Below, piece after piece: positions 8,576 through 17,870 of a stretch of DNA of 64,000 bases. Positions within the stretch are counted from its first letter, which is position 1, and every line of letters starts with the position of its first letter. The notes beneath the pieces were generated by a model. The model saw nothing but the letters and a program-made list of their open reading frames with translations. It did not search any database and had not been told where the DNA came from. A program made the position numbers and the translations under genes. The stretch is from Stenotrophomonas indicatrix (GTDB lineage Bacteria > Pseudomonadota > Gammaproteobacteria > Xanthomonadales > Xanthomonadaceae). The stretch lies in NCBI RefSeq assembly GCF_002750975.1, contig NZ_PEJS01000001.1, positions 3,472,001-3,536,000 on the forward strand. The letters run 5' to 3'.

Positions 8576-8763
8576 CGTTTGGTTCTCCTACTGGTTGGTG
8601 CGCCCAGTGTCGCCAAGTGCTTGTAGTGCAGGCGTGGCGCTGCGGTCACGCTCACGTGAATGGGCGCACCCGCAGCGGGAATGGTTCAGCTTCCGGGCGC
8701 GTAGTCATCTCGTTTACCCTGAGGTTCCTGTCCTGCACTTCACGATCTGCGCGGAGTCCTCCT

Positions 8764-9807
8764 ATGCGCCCTGAACTGCAACTGGCCCTGATCGGCTACG
8801 GCCTTGCCGGCCGCGTCTTCCACGCCCCGCTGATCCAGCACACGCCGGGGCTGGCCCTGCACAGCGTGGTCAGTTCGCAGCGCGATACGCTGCTGCGCAC
8901 CTTCAGCGACGTCCACGTACGCGCTACCGCACAGGAGGTCTTCGATGACCCTGCAGTGGATGCGGTGGTCATCGCCACGCCGAACGAACAGCACGCACCG
9001 TTGGCCATCGCCGCGCTGGCCGCCGGCAAGCATGTGCTGGTGGACAAACCGTTCGCCGTGAGCGTGCGCGAAGCCGAACAGGTGCTGGCCGCAGCGCGCG
9101 ACGCTGGACGCATCGCCACCGTGTTCCAGAACCGGCGGTTCGATGCGGACTTCCTGACCCTGCAGGCGCTGCTTGCCGATGGCTCGCTCGGTGACATCGC
9201 CGAATGCCACGCACATTTCGACCGCTACCGTCCGCAGGTGCGCGAACGCTGGCGCGAGCAGGACGGACCGGGCAGCGGTCTGTGGTACGACCTGGGGCCG
9301 CACCTGCTGGACCAGATGCTGGTGCTGTTCGGCTGTCCGCAGGCGATCGATGCGGACCTTGCGGTGCAGCGCGAAGGCGGCAGCGGCGTCGACTATTTCC
9401 ACGCCGTACTGCATTACCCGCGCCATCGCGCGATCGTGCATGCCGGTTCACTGGTCGCTGCGCCTGCCCCCCGTTTTTCCGTGCATGGCACGCGGGCCAG
9501 TTGGATCAAGCATGGCCTGGACGTGCAGGAGGGGCAGCTGCGTCGCGGCATCGCGCCAGGTGCGCCGGGATGGGGTATCGATCCGCGCCACGGCGAGCTG
9601 CTGCACTGCGATGCGGAGGACAACGTCCTGCGCAGCACCGTGGACAACCTGCCGGGCGACTATCGGCGCCTGTATGCCGACTTCGCGGCGGCGATGCAGG
9701 GTGAGGGCGAGCCGACGGTCAGCGCGCAGCAGGCGCTGCAGGTGATGCGGCTGCTGCAGGCGGGGATGGATAGCGCGCGCGAAGGGCGGCGGGTGCAGGT
9801 GGGGTGA
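8764..9807 (+). CDS. Gfo/Idh/MocA-family oxidoreductase
   Basis: A 347-residue NAD(P)-dependent dehydrogenase. The Rossmann motif GYGLAG is at about 11-16 and the substrate-side VLVDKPFAV motif with its conserved Lys at about 94-102. The C-terminal alpha/beta domain has family-type GPGSGLWYDLGPHL and PRFSVHGTRASW segments. Length matches YvaA-like sugar or inositol dehydrogenases, but the substrate cannot be read from sequence. The reading frame is open for 147 bp further upstream; ATG 8764 is chosen because the protein there begins with the Rossmann strand and GGAGTCCTCCT precedes it. Confidence 0.88.
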   Translation: MRPELQLALIGYGLAGRVFHAPLIQHTPGLALHSVVSSQRDTLLRTFSDVHVRATAQEVFDDPAVDAVVIATPNEQHAPLAIAALAAGKHVLVDKPFAVSVREAEQVLAAARDAGRIATVFQNRRFDADFLTLQALLADGSLGDIAECHAHFDRYRPQVRERWREQDGPGSGLWYDLGPHLLDQMLVLFGCPQAIDADLAVQREGGSGVDYFHAVLHYPRHRAIVHAGSLVAAPAPRFSVHGTRASWIKHGLDVQEGQLRRGIAPGAPGWGIDPRHGELLHCDAEDNVLRSTVDNLPGDYRRLYADFAAAMQGEGEPTVSAQQALQVMRLLQAGMDSAREGRRVQVG

Positions 9808-10122
9808 TCGGCAGGGCTGCGCCCTGCACCTGCCGACGCCAAGGCAACGGCAACGGCAACGGCCGAAGCAACAGCGGGCATTCCGTGGGATGGCGGGGTG
9901 GGTCCGGTTGCGGGGGACGCCGTAAACCCATCCCTGGGGGCTTGGCCGCGGCATCCATGCCGCGGACACCCCCGCAACCGGACCCACCCCGCCTTCGACA
10001 GTTGTCCGCTGCTCTTGGGGGTGTCGACCTTGGTCGACACGGCATGGCCTGCTCTTGGTGGGTGTCGACCTTGGTCGACACAGTAGATCCACGCCATGCG
10101 TGGATCTACATAAAACCGGTGC
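9808..10122. other. Geneless interval holding hairpin repeat and GTCGAC REPs
   Basis: No coding sequence is supported. It contains hairpin repeat copy A (9892-9993), two GTGTCGACCTTGGTCGACAC palindromes (about 10020-10082) and a GTAGATCCACGC/GCGTGGATCTAC palindrome (about 10083-10111) next to the gnd stop. Confidence 0.8.
9892..9993. repeat. Covarying hairpin repeat, copy A
   Basis: The left arm 9892-9916 (25 nt) is the exact reverse complement of the right arm 9969-9993. The 52-nt core 9917-9968 starts ACGCCGTAAACCCATCCC and contains an inner palindrome CCGCGGCAT-CC-ATGCCGCGG (CCATCC side). The same core occurs at 23413, 23705 and 25905 with different arms. This copy lacks the longer outer flanks shared by the other three. 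Confidence 0.92.
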
Positions 10123-11028
10123 TTACGACTTCTTGATGGCGTGGCCGCCGAATTCATTGCGCATCGCTGACAGCAGGCGGTCGGTGAACGAATTGGATTC
10201 GCGCGAACGCAGGCGTTCGAGCAGCGACAGGGTGATCACCGGGGCCGGTACGTCCAGCGCGATCGCTTCGGCGACGGTCCAGCGGCCTTCACCGGAATCT
10301 TCCACGTACGGTGCGATGCCATCCAGCGCGGGATTGCGCTTGAGTGCTTCGGTGCTGAGGTCCAACAGCCACGAACGCACCACGCTGCCGTGGCGCCAGA
10401 CCTCGGCCACCTGCGCCAGGTCCAGTTCCATCTCCTGCTTGCGCTCCATCAACGCGAAGCCTTCGGCGTAGGCCTGCATCATTCCGTACTCGATGCCGTT
10501 GTGGACCATCTTGGTGAAGTGGCCTGCGCCGGAAGGGCCGACGCGCGCCCAGCCGCGGTCCTCGGCCGGTGCCAGCGTGCGCAGCAGCGGTGCGATCTGT
10601 TCGACCACCGCTGCATCGCCACCCACCATCAGGCTGTAGCCTTCCTGCAGGCCCCACACGCCGCCGCTGGTGCCGCAGTCCACGTAGCCCAGGTCATCTT
10701 CGGCCAGCGCCTTGGCGCGACGGATCGAGTCCTGGTAGTTGGAGTTGCCACCGTCGATGACGATGTCACCTTCGGCCAGGTGCGGGGTCAACTGGCCCAG
10801 CGTCTGGTCCACGGTCTCGCCGGCGGGCACCATCAGCCACACCACGCGCGGCACCGGCAGCGCGGCCACTGCTGCGGCCAGCGAATCAACCACCTCCAGG
10901 CCGGCCTCGGCGGCGCGCTGGCGGGCGCCCTCGCCCGGGTCGTAGCCGACAACGCGGTGGCCACCGCGGTGCAGGCGCTGGGCCATGTTGGCGCCCATCC
11001 GGCCGAGGCCGATCATTGCAATATCCAT
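10123..11028 (-). CDS. gnd: 6-phosphogluconate dehydrogenase, decarboxylating, short form
   Basis: A 301-residue enzyme of the short (about 300 aa) 6PGDH class. It oxidatively decarboxylates 6-phosphogluconate to ribulose 5-phosphate. The dinucleotide motif is GLGRMG (7-12), the substrate-binding IDGGNSNY segment is present, and the catalytic region reads GAGHFTKMVHNGIEYG. Short forms lack the C-terminal duplication of the E. coli enzyme and are often NAD-preferring; cofactor choice is not proven here. The next gene ends 10 bp upstream, so it may be the last gene of a unit with the two exported proteins. Confidence 0.92.
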   Translation of the reverse strand: MDIAMIGLGRMGANMAQRLHRGGHRVVGYDPGEGARQRAAEAGLEVVDSLAAAVAALPVPRVVWLMVPAGETVDQTLGQLTPHLAEGDIVIDGGNSNYQDSIRRAKALAEDDLGYVDCGTSGGVWGLQEGYSLMVGGDAAVVEQIAPLLRTLAPAEDRGWARVGPSGAGHFTKMVHNGIEYGMMQAYAEGFALMERKQEMELDLAQVAEVWRHGSVVRSWLLDLSTEALKRNPALDGIAPYVEDSGEGRWTVAEAIALDVPAPVITLSLLERLRSRESNSFTDRLLSAMRNEFGGHAIKKS

Positions 11029-11038
11029 TGTTTCACCT

Positions 11039-12292
11039 TCAGTTGGGGTCTAGGGTCAGGCTGCCTGGCCTGCCGGTGGCTGCGCAGTGGCGCAACTGCG
11101 CCTCGCGCCAACGCCGGTAGAGCGTGGTATGCAGATTGTGCAACGCCAGGTCGATGGAAAACGGCGTGCGCGGATTCCGGTCGAGCAGGCGGATGATGTG
11201 GTAGCCGACAGGACGTATACCGCGTGGGTGCGCGTAGATCACGAACTGCTGGTAGAACGGATCGTCCAGCAACTGGTCCATCTGCTGCACGACGTCACGA
11301 TAGCGCGGGGCCAGCTGCGCACGCAGCGCTGGATCGCGTTCGTACAGCAACCGCTCGAAATAGCGTTGGCCGACACGCGGAATGCCCTGCGCCAGCTGCC
11401 ACAGGGCACGGTTGCGCTGGTCATACCAGGCCAGGCCACCGTGCTCCGCCAGTGCCTGCGCCGCGCCTTCGCCCACCTCCACCACGACGAAGTTCTCCGC
11501 CTGGTTGCTCAGATCGTCCAAGGTGCCTTTGTCGAAGACGTGCTCGATGAAGGCCGGCAGCCCGACAAAGGCCTGCCGCCCCATCGCCGACGTGCGCACG
11601 GCCTTGCCGTCGGCCATGAACTGGCCGGCCTGCGCGCCCAGCAGGATGCTGTCGGTGTCGTGCAGGCCAAGGAACGTGCCGATGGACAGTTCGGCGGGCG
11701 CGAATTCCGCATCGAAGGCCGCATCGCCGTACAGCTCGCGCTGCGTGGCCAGCTGCGCGACCTGGCGGCCGACGCCGCACTCGGCGCGAACGTGGCCCGT
11801 ATAGAACGCATCCAGTGCGCGGCTGTTGCTGGCGGCAGGCACATAGCCACGACCGAAGCTGCGCACCCGCTGCCATCCCTGTGCCGGAGCACCGCGTGCG
11901 CCAAAGCCGATCCAGCCCAGCTGCACACCGGTGAAGCGGAAGGATTCATTGTCCTGCAGTGCCTGCGTAGCGCGTTGCACGGCAGCGCCCAGTTCAAAGG
12001 CGTAGGCGCAGACCGTGGCCGGGTCATCCAGCAACTGCTGCAACAGGGCCTGCCGGTCGGCCGCGGCCAGCGTTCCCGGCCAACGCACGCGCAGATCACC
12101 GGCCGCCTGCGCCTCGGCCAGCGAGGCACGCGTACACACCGGCCCACCCTGTACCTGTGGCGTGGTGATCGCTGCGGTTTCAAAGCGCCATCCCAGCCGC
12201 TGCAGCAGGCCTTGGCTGCACTCGGCCGTAGCGGCCAGCGTGCTCAGGGGCCAGCCCAACAGCAGGGCCCACGCCATCACCCTGCCGCGCAC
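11039..12292 (-). CDS. Exported protein of unknown function
   Basis: A 417-residue protein with an N-terminal signal peptide (hydrophobic run about 6-20, ending near TLAA-T) and no further membrane segment, so probably periplasmic. I do not recognise the family. It has several Cys (ECSQG, PVCTRA, TVCAYA, AECGVG, RHCAAT). The segment around AECGVGRQVAQLATQRELYG looks like a conserved core, and there is a tyrosine-rich C-terminal half. It ends 10 bp before gnd and begins 2 bp after the DUF2242 gene stop, so the three are probably cotranscribed. No catalytic assignment is offered. Confidence 0.75.
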   Translation of the reverse strand: MRGRVMAWALLLGWPLSTLAATAECSQGLLQRLGWRFETAAITTPQVQGGPVCTRASLAEAQAAGDLRVRWPGTLAAADRQALLQQLLDDPATVCAYAFELGAAVQRATQALQDNESFRFTGVQLGWIGFGARGAPAQGWQRVRSFGRGYVPAASNSRALDAFYTGHVRAECGVGRQVAQLATQRELYGDAAFDAEFAPAELSIGTFLGLHDTDSILLGAQAGQFMADGKAVRTSAMGRQAFVGLPAFIEHVFDKGTLDDLSNQAENFVVVEVGEGAAQALAEHGGLAWYDQRNRALWQLAQGIPRVGQRYFERLLYERDPALRAQLAPRYRDVVQQMDQLLDDPFYQQFVIYAHPRGIRPVGYHIIRLLDRNPRTPFSIDLALHNLHTTLYRRWREAQLRHCAATGRPGSLTLDPN

Positions 12293-12294
12293 GC

Positions 12295-12912
12295 TCAGCC
12301 CTGGTCCGTTGCTGCCGGCGCTGGTTCGGGCTCAGGCCCGGCAGGAGGCTGCGGCGACGCGGCCGGTTGCGGTTGCGGCTCTGGCTTCGCTGCCGCTGGC
12401 AGGTACTGCTGCAGGCGCTGGAAGAAGCGCCGATAGAACTCGGCATCGGTGATCGTGCTGCTGGCCACTTTCACCAGTGAGTCGTCATTGCTGCCGAACG
12501 GCAGCGACACCGAGCCCAGCGCGCCCACGCCCACACTGGCCGAGGTCGGGCTCTTCTTCAGTGCATAGCGGTCCTGCACGGCGCTGACGAACACCAACGC
12601 CTGACTGCCACGCGGCGCGCACGAGATACGCAGTACCAGCTGCTCATGGTCGTCCTCGCGCGGCTGGAAGTTCTTGTTGCCTTCCACCTGCGCATCGTCC
12701 GAGCGTGCGATCGCATAGCCCTGGCTGAGCAGCGTGCGCCGGGCTGCTTCGCAGGCTTCGGCCGGACGGCCATCGACGGTGCGCGAGAAGGTGTCGCCGG
12801 AGTCGAAGGACTCCCGCAACAGGCTGCTGTCGGCGGCACGGCCGCCACAGGCGGTCAATGCCAAGGCACTGGTGGCGGCCAGCAGGGAAGCAGAAAGAAG
12901 GGAGGCCCGCAT
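12295..12912 (-). CDS. DUF2242-family lipoprotein
   Basis: A 205-residue lipoprotein. Starting at 12912 gives a clean lipoprotein signal with lipobox LTAC (Cys about residue 22), preceded by GGAGT; the frame stays open to 12957, but that start would misplace the signal. The DUF2242 core (about 40-165) includes DTFSRTVDG, two Cys (EACEAAR and ISCAPRG) and FVSAVQDRYALKKS. A Pro/Gln/Ala-rich tail (about 172-205) follows. The function of DUF2242 is unknown. It is the first gene of a probable unit with the downstream exported protein and gnd. Confidence 0.82.
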   Translation of the reverse strand: MRASLLSASLLAATSALALTACGGRAADSSLLRESFDSGDTFSRTVDGRPAEACEAARRTLLSQGYAIARSDDAQVEGNKNFQPREDDHEQLVLRISCAPRGSQALVFVSAVQDRYALKKSPTSASVGVGALGSVSLPFGSNDDSLVKVASSTITDAEFYRRFFQRLQQYLPAAAKPEPQPQPAASPQPPAGPEPEPAPAATDQG

Positions 12913-13014
12913 GGGTACTCCTGCGAAGACGTTATCCCCGAGGGTAGCCCCCTGCACGTGTGCGCCGGGTCGAAAACACCGGGCCCGTCCGCCACCGTTG
13001 TACCCGGTTCATGC

Positions 13015-13079
13015 AAAAAGGGGACGGAAGGATCAAGTCGTTTGTGCCACTAACGACTTGATCCCTCCGTCCCCTTTTT
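13015..13079. repeat. Long palindrome (28-bp stem), also likely bidirectional terminator
   Basis: The left arm 13015-13042 and right arm 13052-13079 pair over 28 bp with one mismatch around a 9-nt loop. The ends are A5/T5, so each strand gives a GC stem followed by T5. The GGGGACGGA motif resembles palindromes scattered in many proteobacteria near RAYT-type transposases; that link is from memory. It lies 7 bp past the prc stop. Confidence 0.85.
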
Positions 13080-13086
13080 CAGTCAA

Positions 13087-15264
13087 TCAGTCGGCCCAGC
13101 GGCCTGCGGCGGTGGACTGCGGCAGCACCTGCGCCGACAGCGGACGGTCGGCCTCCAGCAGGTTCACCGCGTCGGCCAGGATCGAGGCCGATTCACGCAG
13201 CAACGGATCCGGACGCTTCTCGGCGGCCTTCTCGCGGGCGGCATCCTTGACGATGTCGCGCTCGTTGCCGGTCAGGCCGTCATCGCTGCTGTCATCGGCC
13301 AGCGGGTCCAGGGCCAGGCCCAGTTCCTTGCGCACGATCTGGCGCTGCTTGCGCTGGGTGTCCTGGCGCTCGCGCTCGGCACGTCGGGTCGCTTCATTCA
13401 GCGAGACGTACTTCTTCGCCGCTTCAGTACGGAACTGCTCCACGTCCTCGTTCCACCACTGGAATTCCTTGTCGGTGGCGATGCGCGCGTCGTGACGCGT
13501 TTCCAGCTTCGGCAGCAGCGGCGCGAAGTTGCCGTACTGGGTGTGCGGCACCGCGGCGATGCGGGTCCACGGCAGGGCATTGTCGTAGGTGCTCTCGCCG
13601 AACTCGGTGGCATCGACGCTGGCCGGGAACGCCAGGTCCGGCACCACACCCTTGTGCTGGGTGCTGCTGCCGCTGATGCGGAAGAACTGGGCGATGGTCA
13701 GCTTCACCTGGCCAAAGCGCTGGGCTTCGCCACTCGGCCAACGGTCCAGGTCAACGATGTTCTGCACCGTGCCCTTGCCGAAGCTGGTTTCACCGATGAC
13801 CAGGCCGCGGCCGTAGTCCTGGATGGCACCAGCAAAGATCTCCGACGCCGAGGCCGAACCACGGTTGATCAGCACGGCCAGCGGACCGTCCCATGCCACG
13901 CCCTGGTTGCGGTCGCTGTTGACGGTGACCCGGCCACCGGATTCGCGCACCTGCACCACCGGACCCTGCTCGATGAACAGACCGGTCAGCTCGATGGCCT
14001 CATCCAGCGAACCGCCACCGTTGTTGCGCAGGTCCAGCACCACGCCGTCCAGCTTGTCGGTCTTGAAACCGGCCAGCAGCTTGGCCACGTCGCGGGTGGC
14101 CGACGCGTAATCGGTGGCGTTGCGACGACGGCCTTCGAAGTCCTGGTAGAAGGTCGGCAGCTTGATCACGCCGACCTTGCGTGCCGGCTCGCCATTGACG
14201 GCCGGGATGGTCATGGTCTCGCCCTTGGCGGCCTGTTCGGCCAGGCGCACCTTCTGCCGGGTCAGCACCAGGGTGTGGTGCTTGCCGTCGACGCCCGCTT
14301 CGGCCGGAATGAACTCCAGCTTCACCTGGGTGTCCTTGGCGCCACGGATCTTGGCCACGACATCATCGATGCGCCAGCCGATCACATCTTCCACCAGCCC
14401 GGACTTGCCCTGGCCGACGCCGACGATGCGGTCACCCGGCTTCAGCGTGCCGTCCACGGCCGCCGGACCACCGGCGATGATCTCGCGGATCACCACCACG
14501 TCGTCCTGGCGCTGCAGCTGCGCGCCGATGCCTTCCAGCGACAGCGACATCGCCTGATTGAAGTTCTCGGCGGTGCGCGGGGTGAAGTAATCGGTGTGCG
14601 GATCAACCGCGCTGGTGTAGGCGTTCATGAAGAACTGGAAGGTGTCTTCGCCCTTCAGCTCGTTGACCGACTTTTCCAGGGTGGCGTAACGCTTGTCCAG
14701 CGTCTTGCGGATGTCATCGGACTTCTTGCCGGCCAGCTTCAGGCGCAGCCAGTCATTCTTCACCGACTTGCGCCACAGCTCGTCGAGCTCGGCGTTGGAC
14801 GCTGCCCACGGCACGTCCTTGCGGTCGTACTCGAAGCGCTCGTCGGTGGTGAAATCCGGTTCCTGCTTCAGCAGCTTGCGCGCATAGGCCACGCGCTCGC
14901 CGACGCGCTGCTTGTAGACCGCAAACACCTGGAAGGCCGGCTCCAGCTCGCCGCCGCGGATGGCATTGGCAATGCCGGCCTGGAACGGTGCGAAGCGGGT
15001 GATGTCGGCCTGGGTGAAGTACTGCTTGCCGCCGTCCAGTGTCTCCAGGTAGCGCTTGAACACATCCTTGGAGGTGGCTTCATCGAGCGCACGCGGGCGA
15101 TAGGCGTAGCGGCTGTCGGACAACAGGCCGTAGACCAGCTTGGAGGTGGTCACCTGATCGGCGGTAGCCGCCGCCGGCAACGCCGGCGAGTCGGCCTTGG
15201 CCGCCAGCGCCAACGGCGCAACCAGCGCCAGGGCCATCAGGAATGCGGGGGCTTTGAATTTCAT
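13087..15264 (-). CDS. prc: Tail-specific periplasmic protease Prc (S41)
   Basis: A 725-residue C-terminal processing protease. The signal peptide is about 1-22. An N-terminal helical domain is followed by a PDZ domain (about 235-330, with GIGAQLQRQDDVVVIREI and KPGDRIVGVGQG). The S41 core has the catalytic Ser in NRGSASASEIFAGA and Lys in ETSFGKGTVQ. A C-terminal helical region of the Prc type ends the protein. It trims periplasmic proteins, including peptidoglycan hydrolases in other species, which fits the murein genes downstream in this window. Its own transcript is bounded by the 13015 palindrome. Confidence 0.94.
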   Translation of the reverse strand: MKFKAPAFLMALALVAPLALAAKADSPALPAAATADQVTTSKLVYGLLSDSRYAYRPRALDEATSKDVFKRYLETLDGGKQYFTQADITRFAPFQAGIANAIRGGELEPAFQVFAVYKQRVGERVAYARKLLKQEPDFTTDERFEYDRKDVPWAASNAELDELWRKSVKNDWLRLKLAGKKSDDIRKTLDKRYATLEKSVNELKGEDTFQFFMNAYTSAVDPHTDYFTPRTAENFNQAMSLSLEGIGAQLQRQDDVVVIREIIAGGPAAVDGTLKPGDRIVGVGQGKSGLVEDVIGWRIDDVVAKIRGAKDTQVKLEFIPAEAGVDGKHHTLVLTRQKVRLAEQAAKGETMTIPAVNGEPARKVGVIKLPTFYQDFEGRRRNATDYASATRDVAKLLAGFKTDKLDGVVLDLRNNGGGSLDEAIELTGLFIEQGPVVQVRESGGRVTVNSDRNQGVAWDGPLAVLINRGSASASEIFAGAIQDYGRGLVIGETSFGKGTVQNIVDLDRWPSGEAQRFGQVKLTIAQFFRISGSSTQHKGVVPDLAFPASVDATEFGESTYDNALPWTRIAAVPHTQYGNFAPLLPKLETRHDARIATDKEFQWWNEDVEQFRTEAAKKYVSLNEATRRAERERQDTQRKQRQIVRKELGLALDPLADDSSDDGLTGNERDIVKDAAREKAAEKRPDPLLRESASILADAVNLLEADRPLSAQVLPQSTAAGRWAD

Positions 15265-15582
15265 TGACGTGCTCGAAGGCGCCTTGCCAAGGGGGAGACT
15301 GCAGGGTGTTCAGACACCACGACAGTGCCGAAAGTTGCCGGGTTTGTCACCCGTCCACTTCCAGTGGAAAACCAGCCTAGCGGGGCCGGTGTAGCAAATT
15401 GTGAATGGCTGAAGAGCGGCCCACCTTGCGGTGACGTCTATCAGGTTACGGAGGCCGTCGGGTTGCAAGCCCCCTGAGTCAGGGGGCGGCCGCGAAGCGG
15501 CGGGGGTGTGGGTGGTGGTAAGCCGGGGCCCACGGTGTGCGCAGCACACCGTGGGAAGCGGTAGCGCGCATCGCGCAACCGC
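15265..15582. other. Intergenic region with stacked hairpins between prc and lipA
   Basis: No gene is seen. Past the lipA stop there are GC-rich palindromes: CCCACGGTGTG / CACACCGTGGG (about 15529-15555), CCCCCTGA / TCAGGGGG (about 15470-15487) and a GCGGT...ACCGC repeat near 15558-15582. One or more may end the lipA transcript. The prc promoter must lie in about 15265-15430. Confidence 0.6.
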
Positions 15583-16593
15583 TTACTGGACGCCGGCGCC
15601 CTTGGCCTGTACGTCGGCGTGGTACGACGAGCGCACCATCGGGCCGGAGGCCACGTGGCTGAAGCCCAGCTCGTAACCGTAGACTTCCAGCGCCTTGTAG
15701 TCGTCCGGGGTCCAGTACTTCAGCACCGGGTGGTGGTGCGCGGTCGGCTGCAGGTACTGGCCGATGGTGATCATGTCCACATTGTGCGCACGCAGGTCGC
15801 GCATGGTGGCCTTGATCTGTTCGAAGTCTTCGCCCAGGCCCAGCATGATGCCCGACTTGGTCGGTACGTCAGGGTGCTGCGCCTTGAAGTTCTTCAGCAG
15901 GTTCAACGACCACTGGTAATCGGCACCCGGGCGCACGTTGCGGTACAGGTCCGGCACGGTTTCGATGTTGTGGTTGAACACGTCCGGCGGGTTCTGCGCG
16001 AGGATCTCCAGTGCGCGCTCCATGCGGCCCTTGCCGCGGAAATCCGGGGTCAGCACTTCGATGCGGGTGCCCGGCGACTTCTGGCGGATGGCGGTGATGC
16101 AGTCGACGAAGTGCTGGGCACCGCCGTCGCGCAGGTCATCGCGGTCGACGCTGGTCACCACCACGTACTTCAGGCCCATGTCGGCCACGGTCTGGCCCAG
16201 GCTGGCCGGCTCGTTGGCATCGGGCGGCTTCGGCCGGCCGTGTGCCACGTCGCAGAACGAGCAGCGGCGGGTGCAGACCTCGCCCAGGATCATGAAAGTG
16301 GCGGTGCCGTGGCCGAAGCATTCGTGGATGTTCGGGCAGCTGGCTTCCTCGCACACGGTCACCAGGCGGTTCTCGCGCAGCTTGGCTTTCAGGTTCTGCA
16401 CGGCATTGCCCGAAGGAATGCGCACGCGGATCCAGGAGGGCTTGCGCAGCACCGGCACGTCGGCGAACTGCACCGGCGAACGGTTGATCTTGTCCCCACC
16501 CATCTGCTTGACCCCGGCCTGCAACGGCGCGGTGGACGGAAGCTCGGCCTGCACGATCTGCAGGGGAATGGTGCGGGCAGTGGTTTCAGTCAT
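15583..16593 (-). CDS. lipA: Lipoyl synthase
   Basis: A 336-residue radical SAM enzyme that inserts two sulfurs into octanoyl-carrier domains. The auxiliary cluster motif is [12 protein letters not shown] and the radical SAM cluster motif is [10 protein letters not shown]. The conserved C-terminal RSSYHAD signature is present. It follows lipB by 17 bp in a ybeD-lipB-lipA operon, so octanoyl transfer and sulfur insertion are made together. Confidence 0.97.
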   Translation of the reverse strand: MTETTARTIPLQIVQAELPSTAPLQAGVKQMGGDKINRSPVQFADVPVLRKPSWIRVRIPSGNAVQNLKAKLRENRLVTVCEEASCPNIHECFGHGTATFMILGEVCTRRCSFCDVAHGRPKPPDANEPASLGQTVADMGLKYVVVTSVDRDDLRDGGAQHFVDCITAIRQKSPGTRIEVLTPDFRGKGRMERALEILAQNPPDVFNHNIETVPDLYRNVRPGADYQWSLNLLKNFKAQHPDVPTKSGIMLGLGEDFEQIKATMRDLRAHNVDMITIGQYLQPTAHHHPVLKYWTPDDYKALEVYGYELGFSHVASGPMVRSSYHADVQAKGAGVQ

Positions 16594-16610
16594 GGCGTTT
16601 CCGGGGGCGG

Positions 16611-17324
16611 TCAGGCGGCCGCAGAGAGATCAGGCAGTTCAGGCACGGGCTGCAGCAGCAGGCCGAACTGGCGGGCCAGGTGGTCCAGCAGCACCGGCTT
16701 GACGGCGTCCATCCCGGACGGACCGCCCAAGTCTAGCACCGTGGTCACCTGCAACCCCTCGTAACCACAGGGGTTGATGCGGTGGAAAGGATCGAGGTCC
16801 ATGGCCACGTTGAAGGCCAGGCCGTGGAAGGTGCAGCCGCGCCGCACGCGGATGCCGAGCGCGGCGATCTTGGCGCCGCCGACGTAGACGCCCGGGGCGC
16901 CATCGAGCCGTTCGGCACCGATGTTCCATTCCGCCAGGGTATCGATGATGGCCTGCTCGATGCGGCATACGTAGTCGCGCACGCCGATGCCCAGCCGCGG
17001 CAGCCGCAGCAGCGGATAGATCACGATCTGGCCGGGGCCGTGGTAGGTCACCTGGCCACCGCGATCGACGTGGACCACCGGGATCTCACCCGGCGCCAGC
17101 ACGTGTTCGACCTTGCCGGCCTGGCCCAGGGTGAACACCGGATCGTGCTCGACCACCCACAGCTCGTCCAGCGTGTCATCGTCGCGCTGGTCGGTGAAAC
17201 GCTGCATGGCGTGCCAGACCGGCTCGTAGGCCTGGCGCCCCAGGTCACGCACTACCGCCGGGCGCGGCGGGCGCGCCTCGGGGGCAGCCGCTTCGGCAGG
17301 ACAGCTGACGGCTACACCGTCCAC
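16611..17324 (-). CDS. lipB: Octanoyl-[ACP]-protein N-octanoyltransferase
   Basis: A 237-residue LipB that moves octanoate from ACP to lipoyl domains. [12 protein letters not shown], the catalytic Lys in [22 protein letters not shown] and the catalytic Cys in NPCGYEG are all present. The N-terminal 20 or so residues before [10 protein letters not shown] are an extension; the true start could be slightly internal. The start chosen overlaps the ybeD stop by 13 bp. Confidence 0.95.
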   Translation of the reverse strand: MDGVAVSCPAEAAAPEARPPRPAVVRDLGRQAYEPVWHAMQRFTDQRDDDTLDELWVVEHDPVFTLGQAGKVEHVLAPGEIPVVHVDRGGQVTYHGPGQIVIYPLLRLPRLGIGVRDYVCRIEQAIIDTLAEWNIGAERLDGAPGVYVGGAKIAALGIRVRRGCTFHGLAFNVAMDLDPFHRINPCGYEGLQVTTVLDLGGPSGMDAVKPVLLDHLARQFGLLLQPVPELPDLSAAA

Positions 17325-17590
17325 TTCACTTCCGGGTGGTCGCGCAGGGCCTGGTGGGCCACGTCGTACTGTTCACGGTTCTCGGCCCGGAAGACCAGGC
17401 GCACCGAGACGTACTTGCCGTTGGACGAATGCTTCCAGCTGATGCGCTCGTTCACCACGTCAACGCCAGCAGCCAGCAGCAGGCGGGGGAGTTCATGCTC
17501 CAGGCCGCGGTTGGCCGGGCCCATCGCGCTGAGCTCGAACTGACCGGGGAACTGGAAGCCGTGTTCGGGGTTGTCGGACTTGATTTCCAT
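17312..17590 (-). CDS. ybeD: DUF493 (YbeD) family protein
   Basis: A 92-residue protein with the ferredoxin-like YbeD fold pattern ([28 protein letters not shown]). The frame is open to 17686, but ATG 17590 gives the family length (E. coli YbeD is 87 aa) and an N-terminus beginning MEIKSDNP. The dacC / ybeD / lipB / lipA order matches E. coli. The family is thought to act in lipoate-related regulation; this is not established. Confidence 0.88.
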   Translation of the reverse strand: MEIKSDNPEHGFQFPGQFELSAMGPANRGLEHELPRLLLAAGVDVVNERISWKHSSNGKYVSVRLVFRAENREQYDVAHQALRDHPEVKWTV

Positions 17591-17870
17591 GCGCCCATTA
17601 TCGGGCCGCAGGGCAACAAACCCAAGAGTATTCATGTAAGCCGGCGGCACTGCGGGCGGGCCGCTGCGTTGCAGCTGAACATCCATTCAGGCTGGGACCC
17701 ACCTCCCAGGGCCCCTGCCCCATCGCTGCGGCTTCACCTGCGGTAACCGATTGTATCGATCAGACAATGTTGTTTTCGGAACAGACAAGTGATCCCAGCG
17801 CGCTCGTTCCATCACAGCGCCGGGAGTACCGTGTCGTTGCATAAAACGACAGACAAAAGCCCCCTTCCCG

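Noticed and set aside
11087..12436. Long plus-strand frame of 449 codons.
   Set aside because: Antisense shadow of the exported unknown protein and the DUF2242 gene; Arg/His/Gln-rich composition typical of shadows in high-GC DNA. The same applies to long shadows opposite smeE, prc, mrdA and the S9 peptidases.
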